Source of the DNA: Cladosporium sp. IMV 00045
Lineage: Eukaryota > Ascomycota > Dothideomycetes > Cladosporiales > Cladosporiaceae
DNA: 28,977 nt
Assembly (NCBI GenBank): GCA_001931905.2
Contig: MSJI02000531.1
Location: forward strand, 1-28,977
Direction: 5' to 3'
Under the pieces are notes generated by a model that saw only the letters and a list, made by a program, of their open reading frames with translations, had not been told where the DNA came from and did no database searches. Numbering within the stretch: the first letter of the stretch is position 1; each line of letters begins with the position of its first letter. Shown here one piece after another: positions 17,994 to 27,253 of the stretch. The position numbers were made by a program, and so were the translations under genes.

Positions 17994-18614
17994 CTCCTGT
18001 GTTGATTGAGCGTTGGTCAGTTATTGTTGTTGTTGTTTTGATTCGGACATGTTCTAGATTGGATATGGCTTACCTGATGAGACGGTTTCTGAAAGTTCAT
18101 GTCTGATCTAAGCATGAAAGACAAGAGGTATGTTTACAGTAGAAGTGACATGGATGATGTTGTCACACGCGGTCTGTCTGCCGTCCGTCTGCCAGCCGAT
18201 GCTCGTCACTCGCTCGCTGCCCGCCCGCCTCGTCGAAGTGCCACCACCAACTTGACACTTGACTCGCGCGGCTTTTACTCCGTCATTCTAGCACGGGATC
18301 TGCCGCGTCTCGGCCCGCAGCTTCACTCGCCTCCGCGCAGATACAACTACTCGACTGCAGCTCGCCAGCTCCCTCACTTCCATCCATCACTGCGCTTGCC
18401 AATACCACATCGCAATCACCACATCTCTATCCCGTACTGACCCGACCCTCTCTAACATCAACAGATCCTCTTCCTCCCAGACCCACCAGTTGCTCGCTGG
18501 GTCATCTGACCCCTTCGCAAGAAGAGCCGCGCCAACCCCGTCGCGCGCTCGCCCGCTCTTCTCAGCTGTCAACACACCTGTCCCTCATAACTCGACACTC
18601 TTCCAACCCTCACC
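17994..18614. promoter_or_regulatory. Divergent promoter and long leader, Gyp1-type / Hrp1-type genes
   Basis: This region lies between the two divergent genes. From about 18170 it is pyrimidine-rich with many CTC/ACC repeats, as in long leaders of highly expressed fungal genes. A good branch/acceptor pair, TCTCTAACATCAACAG ending at 18464, and a GTATGT donor at 18128 could bound a leader intron of about 337 nt; this is a weak call. No protein-coding gene was recognised. Confidence 0.4.
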
Positions 18615-21529
18615 ATGGCTGACGGAGCCGACGAGGATCTCTTCGCCGATCTGTAAGCCATCGCCCAGGCTGTCAAATATTGCATGCGACCGAAGCTGAC
18701 AGGCCACTACAGGTACGATGGCGAAGACGCCGAGCCGGAAGCCGCCGCTCCTTCCGCTGCACCAGCCAAGACTGAGGCCGAAGCGCCTGTCACTACTACC
18801 ACTGCTGCCGTCGAAGCCAACAACGACGCCTCGGCCACCCAGCAGGACGATGATGACGAGGCAAAGCCCTTCGATCCCTCTGCCGAGGACATGGACGGCG
18901 CCGCCACGGCAGCTCCCCCGGCCTATGACACTCTCGAGGTCGATCGCGCCCCCGTTCACATGAAAGACGACGGGTAAGTTCACCTCCCTCACTAACATGT
19001 TTAGCCAGCTTTCAGCGTGCGTGCAACGTGCAATGGTCCTCGGAATCTTATACTCTGCGAATATTCGTAACATACGCCTATCTCTGGAACAACATCTGTA
19101 CATTACTACCAACTCTGTGGATTGCGTCAGTCACTCCGGCTATGCCACAGCGCTTTGCCACAGCGAATGGTCGCTGGGTGATCTTCGTCCATGAAACGTG
19201 AAGAGCAGGATGATAAGCGGTGCATTGGCTCCCCTGGGCCAGACATACCGCCATTTGAGGTGGAGGAAATTACTCTATGAGCTCCATGTCGGGCCGATGC
19301 TATTGGTGAAAATCGAGCATGTATGGAAATGGACTGAGTCCGTGTGGGAAGGCCTGTCAGGCATTTGTCGTGAAGCTTGTCAAGGGCCTCATGCGTGGGA
19401 GGATATGGCAGACGTGTTGCATTGGGAATGATTTGAGCATGGATGCGGACTTGGCTGGCATGTCAAGGCCTTGATACACATTTTGCTCGCACGTGGGGAA
19501 CGTGCAGAACCTGGTCTCTGGACAGTCGAATACCTTCTCAGCACCCATAGCTTCAAGTCGATAACCGCAGCTACTTAGCAAGCAGATGAGAAGATAGTGG
19601 ATATACTTCAGTTGAGTCACTCCTTTCGAGTGGCCAGCAAGCATGCAGCTCCGTACAACGCAGCACACGCGCAGCATCACATCCTGTCTGTCTCAGCTTG
19701 CTTGCGCTTTTTCGCGCAGCTCTCTTGGATATATTATGATGGCATTGGTGGGCAAGCAAACCCGACTCCATGCTCCATGCTTGTGCAAATTCAAGAACGT
19801 GCATGCATGGCCGGACGTACGCCACTTCGTCAATCTCTCCTGCACACACGTTCAACGTGTAGCGTTAGGGTCTAATGCTGCTGGAGATGCCGTAATCCTC
19901 TCACGTCTTGCTATGCTCGTGATGGAATTGAGCAAGCCAGCCGGAATTCGCTCCTCTTGTGGCAACAAACGACCACGCTCCTGGATATCAACAATGCTTC
20001 GACCCACCAGACCACTTGCACGCACGCTAAACGAGGCTTTGTTTGTACTTTTGCGCGAGATGTACGTAGCTAACATGGGACAATAGCAAAATGTTCATCG
20101 GTGGCCTCAACTGGGAGACCACAGATCGTAAGCTTCACCATCCCCACCACAGATTCCATCTTCTAACATAACACCTCGTTTAGAATCCCTCAAGGACTAT
20201 TTCACTCAATTCGGAGAGGTCACGGAATGCACGGTCATGCGCGATGGGGTTACTGGCCGCTCGCGTGGTTTCGGCTTCCTCACCTTCAAGGACCCCAAGG
20301 TCGTCAACGTCGTCATGGTCAAGGAGCACCTGCTCGACGGTAAACTCGTGAGTGTTCAACAGCGACTACCATACCCGCACAACGTAATCCTAACACAGAC
20401 ACAGATCGACCCCAAGCGCGCCATCCCTCGCGATGAGCAGGAGAAGACGTCTAAGATCTTCGTCGGAGGTGTGAGCCAGGAGGCCACCGAGACGGACTTT
20501 CGTCAGTTCTTCGCCCAGTTCGGCAACGTGCTCGACTGCACGCTCATGATGGACAAAGACACCGGCCGCCCGCGTGGGTTCGGCTTCGTCACTTTCGACG
20601 ACGACAATGCCGTCGAGCGCGCTCTCTCCCAGCCTCTCGCTATTCACGGGAAGCCGATCGAAGTCAAGCGCGCCGAGCCACGCGGTAACCTGCGCGAGGA
20701 AGGCGGCGGCGGTCGCGGCGGTGGCCGCTTCGGTGGTGCTGGCAGAGGTGGCAGCCAGCAGGCCAACTTCGGTGCTCAGCAGGACCAGGCTGCCCAGGCC
20801 GCCGGTGCTAACAACATCAGTCAGGCGATGATGGGACAGTACATGGCCCGCATGCAGCAAATGTTCGTTATGATGCAGAACAACATGGCTGGATCCGGTG
20901 GTATGCCTGGTGGCATGAACCCAATGGCTGCCATGCAACAGAACCCGCAGATGATGCAGCAGATGATGGCCAACATGGGCCGCGGCCAGGGCGGCGGCAA
21001 CGGCGGCATGAGTCCTCAGATGATGCAGCAGATGGGCCAGCAAATGCCTCAGCAGATGCAGCAGCAGATGCCGCAGCAGATGCAGGGCGGTTACCCAGGC
21101 GGCATGTCAGGCTCCGTCTCTCCTGGCCCAGGCGCCGGCGGTCAAGGCATGCAGGCCGGCTACAACGCGCAGGAGCAGATGCAGTTCGAACAGCAGAAGT
21201 ACGAACGCCAACAGATGGCGCGCATGCAAGGCCAGAACTTCAACGGCGGCAACGCCTGGGACGGCATGTACGACGACGTGCCTGCGCCGGCCGGCATGAA
21301 CAACAACAACCGCGGTGGTTTCGCAGGCCGCGGCGGTGGCGGCGGTCGTGGAGGCGCTGCCGGCGGTGGCCCTCAGCGCGGCGGCTCTGGCACGCCGGGT
21401 AATGCCCCTGCCAACGCCCCGACTGGACCTAAGAACGCCGGCATGCCGGGCTCCAACTACCGTGGTGGAGGACGTGGAGGACGCGGCGGTGGACGCTTCG
21501 ATCCGTACGGGCGCAACAATGCGAAGTAG
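18615..21529 (+). CDS. HRP1: Two-RRM hnRNP, Hrp1/Nab4 type
   Basis: This RNA-binding protein is, by family, the cleavage factor IB/nuclear shuttling hnRNP that acts in mRNA 3'-end formation and export. Exons 18615-18652, 18713-18973, 20087-20127, 20184-20347 and 20405-21529 give 542 residues. An acidic Ala/Glu-rich N-terminus (1-100) precedes RRM1 (RNP2 MFIGGL at 102, RNP1 SRGFGFLTF) and RRM2 (RNP2 IFVGGV near 186, RNP1 PRGFGFVTF). After RRM2 come an RGG patch, a Met/Gln-rich prion-like stretch (QQMQQQMPQQMQ near 21045-21085), and a C-terminal Arg/Gly-rich tail ending DPYGRNN. The join D-D-G/K-M-F-I across 18974-20086 is fixed by RRM1, making a 1113-nt intron, many times longer than any other in the window. 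Intron 4 (57 nt) is in frame and has no stop. DAZAP1/Musashi-like hnRNPs share this domain plan, so the symbol is by best resemblance. Confidence 0.92.
18974..20086 (+). other. HRP1: 1113-nt intron of the Hrp1-type gene
   Basis: The donor GTAAGT at 18974 and the acceptor AATAG ending at 20086, with GCTAAC about 17 nt before it, are both good. A second strong branch/acceptor set (CTAAC at 18992, TTTCAG ending at 19015) lies only 42 nt after the donor. Short reading frames on both strands inside the intron match no known protein, and no tRNA or box C/D snoRNA pattern was found by eye. Confidence 0.8.
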
Positions 21530-21949
21530 TACTCCGCACCGAGCAGCCTGAGCAAACGGTTCATCTGAGGAAGCCATCGCCTCTCCTTCCGTTGGATGCT
21601 TGGAAGACATGGCTGGTGCTGCTCAGTGCAGCGACCCCATGGGACCGAGCATGGTCTTTGTCACTTCTTCTTGACGACTGAGGAAAAAACGCTGGGGAAA
21701 AATTCACAACAGTTACTGACCAAGGGCGGAGGAAATTTGGCTCTTTTTTCTTTTTCTTTTTTTTCTTTTTTTCTGTTAAGGAGGGCAACCGTGGCTTCTA
21801 CAAGGTGCGTGCGCTGCTCTCGAATTGAGGTTCTATCGTGTACACTAGCCTGCTCTTGGTCAAAAGCACCACAAGAATGAAGTGGTCATTACTCTTGAAA
21901 GTTCCTATCATCGTAGACCAGTCGAAAGTTGCATACTTCTAACGATTAC
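21530..21949. other. Convergent intergenic region with a pyrimidine tract
   Basis: This stretch lies between the 3' ends of the Hrp1-type gene (+) and the flavin monooxygenase (-). Positions 21741-21774 are an uninterrupted C/T run, mostly T, with single C residues. It would give a U-rich 3' UTR on the plus transcript or an A-rich one on the minus transcript. No gene was recognised. Confidence 0.6.
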
Positions 21950-23572
21950 TCACCACACAGATGGCACGATCTGCAAACTGGCATGGATCGCTTCAGCCCC
22001 TGGGGTGGAAGCAATCGCCTCCGCCGCCAGTCTGTGTCGAGATGCTTCGAGGTCCTCTTTGCTCGTATGTCGCACCTTCTCCGACGTGGTCTTACTCGGC
22101 GGCGAGTAAGGTGGTTCCTCCTCGTAGACCTCATACTTATACCTGCTACCCGTATGGTCACCCCTCAACCCCCTCTGACCTTTCCCATAAACCTTCTCTC
22201 TCGCCGTCAACCCGTCTTCGGCCTTCTCCGGATACAATCCCCTCCTCCTCAGTTCCGGAACCAGCAAATCGACCACATCCTCAAACGTCCCCGGGGTAGT
22301 CACATAAGCCAGATTGAAACCATCCAGATCCCCCTCCTCGATCCACCGCTCCAGCTCATCCGCAACCGTCGACGCAATCCCCACACCGACAGGACCAAGG
22401 CCACCGATCGAAGCCTTTTCAGCTACCACTCGCGGAGTCCACTCAGGAACTTCCTTGCTAGTAGTGGTGAAAGCGGACAAGATGGAAGTGACTTTGTTCG
22501 CCTCCTTTGAGTCCGAAGCGGTGATTTTCTGATCCAACGGGATCTTGGAGATATCGATGCCCGTCCAGCCGGAGAAGAGGACGAGTCCACCGATCGTGGA
22601 TGCGTGGCTCAGATGGCGCTTGAGTTTCGCCTGGGCTTCTTCTTCCGTGCGGCCCAGGATGGGAGTGAATGTTGCGAATATTTTGATTGAGGATGGATCG
22701 CGGCCTTGTTCTTTGGCGAGATGCCGGATGTTGTCTACTTTCGGTCTGAGGAGGGCGGGATTGTGCGAGGAAACGAAGATTGCTTCGGCGTGGTTGGAGG
22801 CGAAAGTCGAGCCGGCTGCGCTCGTGCCGGCTTGGAAGAGGAAAGGGGTCCGCTGCGGTGAAGGGCTGGTGATGTGGCGGCTTTCCAGATCGTAGTATTT
22901 GCCGTGGTGGTTGATGGTGCGGATCTTGTCGGGGTCGAAGAAAGCGTCGTTCTCTTTGTCTTTGATCGTCGCTTCGTCGCTCCAGGAGCCTTCCCAAAGC
23001 TTGTAGAGCACTCTGAGGTACTCGTCTGCTTGGAGATAGCGCTCGTCGTGCTCGATCGGAGTGTCGATGCCGATGGCTTTGAAAGCTGCTTTCTTCCATG
23101 ACGTGACTATATTCCACGCAATCCTACCGTTGGTGAGATGATCGAGCGTCGAGAATCGTTTGGCGAGGAGGAAGGGTGGTTCGAACGATGTTGATGCTGT
23201 GATCCCAAAAGCCAGATTCTTGGTCACAGCCGCCATGGCGGAGATGGGGATCGATGGATCCGTCATTGGCCATTGCGCTGCCCTTCGAATACAATCGTCC
23301 AGGCTGTCGTTGTACGTATCGTAGCCACCGTACGTGTCAGCCAGGAATAGAGCGTTGATGTCGCCGCGCTCTAGAATTTTGGCCAGGTTGATCCAATAAT
23401 CCAGTCCTGTCTTCGTTGCACTTTTGTCCTCTGGGTCTTTCCATTGACCTGGTGAGAGATGACCAATTGTGCTCATGTCGAACGCATTGAGGAGAACATG
23501 TTTCTTCTTGGAGGATCCATTGCCATTCGTCGAGCTTGCGGCTCCGTTCTGTAATCCTCCAGTACTCGCCAT
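21950..23572 (-). CDS. FMN-dependent monooxygenase, NtaA/SnaA/DszA family
   Basis: This is a luciferase-like flavin monooxygenase that uses FMNH2 from a partner reductase to oxidise small C-N, C-S or similar substrates; the actual substrate is not evident. The intronless frame of 540 residues starts at the ATG at 23572; the 13 codons before it lack an ATG. After a Gly/Ser/Asn-rich start, the family blocks are LLNAFDMSTIGHLSPGQWK, DYWINLAKILERGDINALFLAD, FGITASTSFEPPFLLAKRFSTLD, GRIAWNIVTSW, DEYLRVLYKLWEGSW, HHGKYYDLESRH, PFLFQAGTSAAGSTFASNHAE, and the late DGFNLAYVTTPGTFEDVVDLLVPELRRRG split over positions 450-490. A polar tail of about 60 residues follows the barrel. Two CACGTG boxes lie just upstream, and an MFS gene in the same orientation lies further upstream. 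Length agrees with fungal members. Confidence 0.9.
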   Translation of the reverse strand: MASTGGLQNGAASSTNGNGSSKKKHVLLNAFDMSTIGHLSPGQWKDPEDKSATKTGLDYWINLAKILERGDINALFLADTYGGYDTYNDSLDDCIRRAAQWPMTDPSIPISAMAAVTKNLAFGITASTSFEPPFLLAKRFSTLDHLTNGRIAWNIVTSWKKAAFKAIGIDTPIEHDERYLQADEYLRVLYKLWEGSWSDEATIKDKENDAFFDPDKIRTINHHGKYYDLESRHITSPSPQRTPFLFQAGTSAAGSTFASNHAEAIFVSSHNPALLRPKVDNIRHLAKEQGRDPSSIKIFATFTPILGRTEEEAQAKLKRHLSHASTIGGLVLFSGWTGIDISKIPLDQKITASDSKEANKVTSILSAFTTTSKEVPEWTPRVVAEKASIGGLGPVGVGIASTVADELERWIEEGDLDGFNLAYVTTPGTFEDVVDLLVPELRRRGLYPEKAEDGLTAREKVYGKGQRGLRGDHTGSRYKYEVYEEEPPYSPPSKTTSEKVRHTSKEDLEASRHRLAAEAIASTPGAEAIHASLQIVPSVW

Positions 23573-23611
23573 TTTGTCTGAGATGCGATTGATATACGAG
23601 CAATGGTCCAA

Positions 23612-24317
23612 ACACTTTTAAACAAGACTATGTGTTATGTAGTAAGATCTCTCCCACGCACGTGTGATGATACGTCCTTTATCGGAAGCTAATGGATCCA
23701 CACGTGGTGGTGAAAGCTAGGCCTGCAAGCACGCAAGTCAGCTTGCATGAACATACGAGCACGTCATTCTTTAAAGCAACATGGCACGACGGATGGAATT
23801 TTGTTGGGACGCTTCTTGAGCTGTGAAGCAGAGATGTATACATTTACGGGGTTTTGTGAACAGGTCTAATCAAGTATGGCGAACTTCGCGATCATTGCTT
23901 TGCGATAGACAGGCAGACCTGTTGCTTTAATGTTAAGGTCTAAGAACACGGCTATGGCCTGAATGCAAAGCAAGTTATAGAACTTTCAGGATGTTGAAGT
24001 TCGAGTATCACAACTGCTTAATGAGGAGGAAATTGCAAGATACACTCAAGTGCGATCGAACACGCATCTCAAGACAACGCGTAGTCTTTCCAGCACCCAT
24101 CTTCTACTACAAATATACGAAGGTTGAAAAATAGGAGAGCATGCTAGAGCGGGCTTCATCAATTCTCTCCACTTCACTTGCAAGAGATATGAACTTTTCC
24201 ATACCCTGAACCAATCCCTGTTGTGGAAGGAGGTGTTTCGAAACGAAAGAACCAATGCTGCAGTACACCGACAAACTCCAACCGCCTCGATCACGACCCT
24301 AAAGAGAGGCAGCCTCA
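23612..24317. other. Intergenic region upstream of the flavin monooxygenase
   Basis: This stretch holds the promoter of the monooxygenase at its left end and the 3' flank of the MFS gene at its right end. Apart from two CACGTG palindromes near the left end I see no gene, repeat or RNA fold. Confidence 0.5.
23659..23706. promoter_or_regulatory. Pair of CACGTG palindromes upstream of the monooxygenase
   Basis: CACGTG occurs at 23659-23664 (GCACGTGT) and 23701-23706 (ACACGTGG), about 85-135 bp before the ATG and 42 bp apart, four helical turns. Basic helix-loop-helix factors such as Cbf1 bind this word; in yeasts Cbf1 works on sulfur-assimilation genes. Function here is inferred from position only. 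Confidence 0.45.
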
Positions 24318-26134
24318 TCATACTCTCGAGTGGTCCCTACGCAGATCTCGATCCACAACATCATCAACCACAGCCAGATTCTTCTTCTCAGCCTCGATTC
24401 TCGCTCTCTTGACCCTCCTGGTATCACTTTCAGTCTGCCTGGTAACCCACCACGTCAAGAGAGTGACCAAAGAACAAGCACCCACAAGGCCCATGGCACT
24501 AGCGAAACTTTCTTGATATCTTGGTGCATACTTCGACTTGAAGATCTGAGGTCCGATCGCTCCTCCGATCTGGCCATAGCTGTTAACAAAGCCGATGCTG
24601 AAAGCAGATCCCGTTGCGCGGGAAGTCGTCTGAACCCTCCAGGGCCACATCAGGGGAAAGAAGCTGGCGGTACAGGCATTGCCTATCAGAGTCGCGGCGT
24701 AGACGGCCCCGTTGGATGGAAAGACGACCATGACGGCGTAGCAGGCTAGGATGATGACGAAGATCCCAAGTGGGTATACGGGTCGAGGAAGCCTGGCATT
24801 GTCTGCGAAGAAACCCGTCACGCCAATCACCACGATAGCAAGGATTGATATCGGTAGATTGAGCAGCTGTGCTTGCGCAATGCTGGTGTAACCGAGCCCA
24901 GCGATGATTGTCGGCTGGAAGAATCGAACGCCAGAGCTTCCTACCGTGAAGGTCGCCCAGATCAGAGTGAACAGCCAGAGTCTCTGGTCTTTGAGAGAAT
25001 CCCAGATCTCGCTTAAGTTGAAGTCTTGCTCAGCAGCACGGGGAGCATTGGGCGGAAGACGAGCTTGGATGAATCGTTTCTCTTTCTCCGTGAGCCATTT
25101 GGCAGTCGGCGGAACTGCGTTCTAGTCAGCCTGATGGCAACGGTTAGGAAATATGGAGACTTACAATCAGGAGGAGGAACATGACGGCAACACCGAAGAC
25201 GACAGTAAGCAGTCCCTCGAAAAGGAATAAGTACTGCCATCCACTCAGGCCTGCCGAACCAGACACAGTGTCGAACGCGTAGGCCAACAGACCGCTGAAG
25301 ACGCCGGACAGATTCCCGAGCACATCTGTCACGAAAGTTAGTCCTGCATGATTGAAGCTTTCAAGCGTAGAACTCACAGAAGTAGAGGAGTCTCATCGAC
25401 ATTTCGTCCGGTCTGTACCAGTAAGACATCTGAAGGATGACACCGGGGAACATTCCAGCTTCGAACTGTAGTCATTATCAGCATTGATGCCGTTAGTGCG
25501 CCAGGAGCATGATTCCCTCACCAATCCAAGTAGAAATCTTGTCGCATAAATGCCTTCTTTGTTGCTGACGCCAACATGCGCAAGCAAAGCAACACCCCAA
25601 GAGATCATAATCCTAGACTGCCACATGCTTGGTCTGACCTTCTTCAAGAGCAAGTTGGAGGGTGCTTCAAAAACGATGTACGGGACCTAATAATCGGTCA
25701 GCGCTCGAATTTCTGTCTTACGTGAAATCTGAACGTACGTAGTATAAGACGTTCAAGAGATTGTACTCGTCTGAAGTCATGTTCAACTGCGTCATGATGT
25801 TGCGATCTGTGCCTTTGTTCATGATGCGGGCGTTAGAGATGTTGTCGGCGTCGATGTTCTTCATTAGAAACAGCAGCGAGCAAATGGTCATGATTCGCCA
25901 GTCGATACGCCGCAGCAATGCTTTCTCTTCCTGCGCTGAAAGAAGTGTCCGGTCGCGTACCAGAGTTGCCTCTGTTGACTCGTCGTCCGCATCTTGGGTC
26001 ACCTGATCGCCTCTCTGTGCTAGAGTGATGTTGGTGCTCTTGCCATCTGCAGATTCGAGCCCCTTGCCCTGACCATCGTCGAGGGTGTTGCTTGTCGGTT
26101 CAGTGGTTACCAACCCGTTTTTGGTGTCTGACAT
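24318..26134 (-). CDS. MFS transporter, ACS (Dal5-like) family
   Basis: This is a second plasma-membrane permease of the anion:cation symporter family. Exons 26134-25739, 25686-25522, 25465-25378, 25325-25165 and 25121-24318 give 537 residues; introns are 43-56 nt. A hydrophilic N-terminus of about 85 residues precedes the first helix (RRIDWRIMTICSLLFLMKNID). Diagnostic blocks follow: NISNARIMN, MTSDEYNLLNVLYYVPYIVF with the typical EAPSNLLLKK, ATRFLLGLFEAGMFPGVILQ, SYWYRPDEMSMR, GLSGWQYLFLFEGLLTVVFG, PPTAKWLTEKEKRFI, and the later PLMWPWRVQTTSRATGSAFS. The substrate is unknown: the family covers allantoate, nicotinate, biotin, cysteine and sulfonates. It lies 745 bp upstream of the flavin monooxygenase on the same strand, suggesting a shared nutrient. 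The second acceptor AG in the 43-nt intron was chosen because the first leads to an immediate stop. Confidence 0.92.
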
Positions 26135-27253
26135 GCTGGTGGGTGGCTAGAGTGAGTAATAATCTGATCAAGTGTGACCTGGGATAGACAAGAAGCAACG
26201 CCAGCCTCAAAGGTTATAACGCATCTTGCTATACGGATATAGCCATGTAGATGCACCAAGACTGCTTGCATGTCGAGACCCGCATCGATCCTCCGTTTTT
26301 CGGAGCACGACATAAGTAACGATACGCATCGGGGGAGCAACCATTAGCCGCTCTGTCGACGGCCAGTCGCATGAGTGGGCCTGATAGCATTACTCGCGGC
26401 TTGATATGCTGGTCCGAAAGGGAGCGGATGAGCTCAGAGTGAAAGCCAAGAGAGAGATGGGGCCTTGGGATGAGATATTTCTTGCATTGGATGTCGACAA
26501 GGCATAAACCGATGCTTGGTCAAACATCTCAAGCATTGAGTGAGCTTTGCATATTGTCAAGCGAGAGTAGCAAGCACGTCAATCTCCAGGCGCTGTCATT
26601 GGATCAAGTCCCCGAATTGTTGAAGTCGCCATCTCAAATTGTGATTGCGAGCTTCCTTTGCCCGGCATCAGGTGTTGGAGCCTTCCTCGAGGAAGATTCT
26701 CCAGTGGACTTTACGCAATTCCTATCACGTCGGGCATGATTCTGGAGCACCAGGTTATCGTTGTAGGAGCTCTGCAGTATCACTGTGCAGGCCTGACATC
26801 CGAGTTCATTTGGAAAGGCATGGCAACTTCGCGATATTCTCATGCGCGGGCAGGCATTCATTCTTCTTCTATGATCTCAAACAAACGTAGCGAAATTAAG
26901 CAGTCATTACAGATCCGATGCTATATGCATTGATGTATTCTACATTATGGGCATAGCAGGATGCGAACATTCAGAAATCGATATACGTTCAATGGTCGCA
27001 TGTCACGTGGCGATCCCAAACCCATATTTTGGGCCTGGACCCTGATCCCGGCCCGCCCCAGTGGCAACCCACGCGGGCGGGACTGATGCCTGCCTCGGAT
27101 GTCGTCACTTCTTAGACCTTTGCTCAGAATATTTATGCTGATAAACACCTTATTGCGCACGCCACGACACTCGTTACATCTGATTCGAGGACTTCAAGTC
27201 ATTATCTCGCGGACAGCACGACTTCTCTCTTAACGACAGCAAGGCCGTCGATC
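26135..27253. promoter_or_regulatory. Long divergent intergenic region, MFS / RAD14
   Basis: These 1.1 kb separate two divergent genes. Short frames at 26470-26933 have no recognisable content. The right third (27004-27081) holds a CACGTG box and two dyads, listed separately, about 170-250 bp before the RAD14 ATG. No RNA gene or transposon remnant was seen. Confidence 0.45.
27004..27081. promoter_or_regulatory. CACGTG box followed by two inverted repeats
   Basis: CACGTG lies at 27004-27009. CCCAAA at 27015-27020 pairs with TTTGGG at 27028-27033. CCCGCCC at 27052-27058 pairs with GGGCGGG at 27075-27081, and inside it GTGG (27061-27064) pairs with CCAC (27069-27072) around a CAAC loop. The last forms a 30-nt hairpin with one 2x2 internal loop. 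These could be paired binding half-sites for the RAD14 promoter or a structure in its leader. Confidence 0.45.

Noticed and set aside
19198..20086. A gene nested in the long Hrp1-type intron
   Set aside because: Several frames of 60-150 codons exist on both strands, but none resembles a protein or shows consistent splice sites.
20390..21043. 217-codon minus-strand frame opposite the Hrp1-type gene
   Set aside because: Repetitive His/Ala/Leu composition mirrors the Gln/Met/Gly-rich coding strand; no independent support.
23573..23611. Thirteen extra N-terminal codons on the flavin monooxygenase
   Set aside because: They start with TTG and have no ATG; the first ATG in frame is at 23572.
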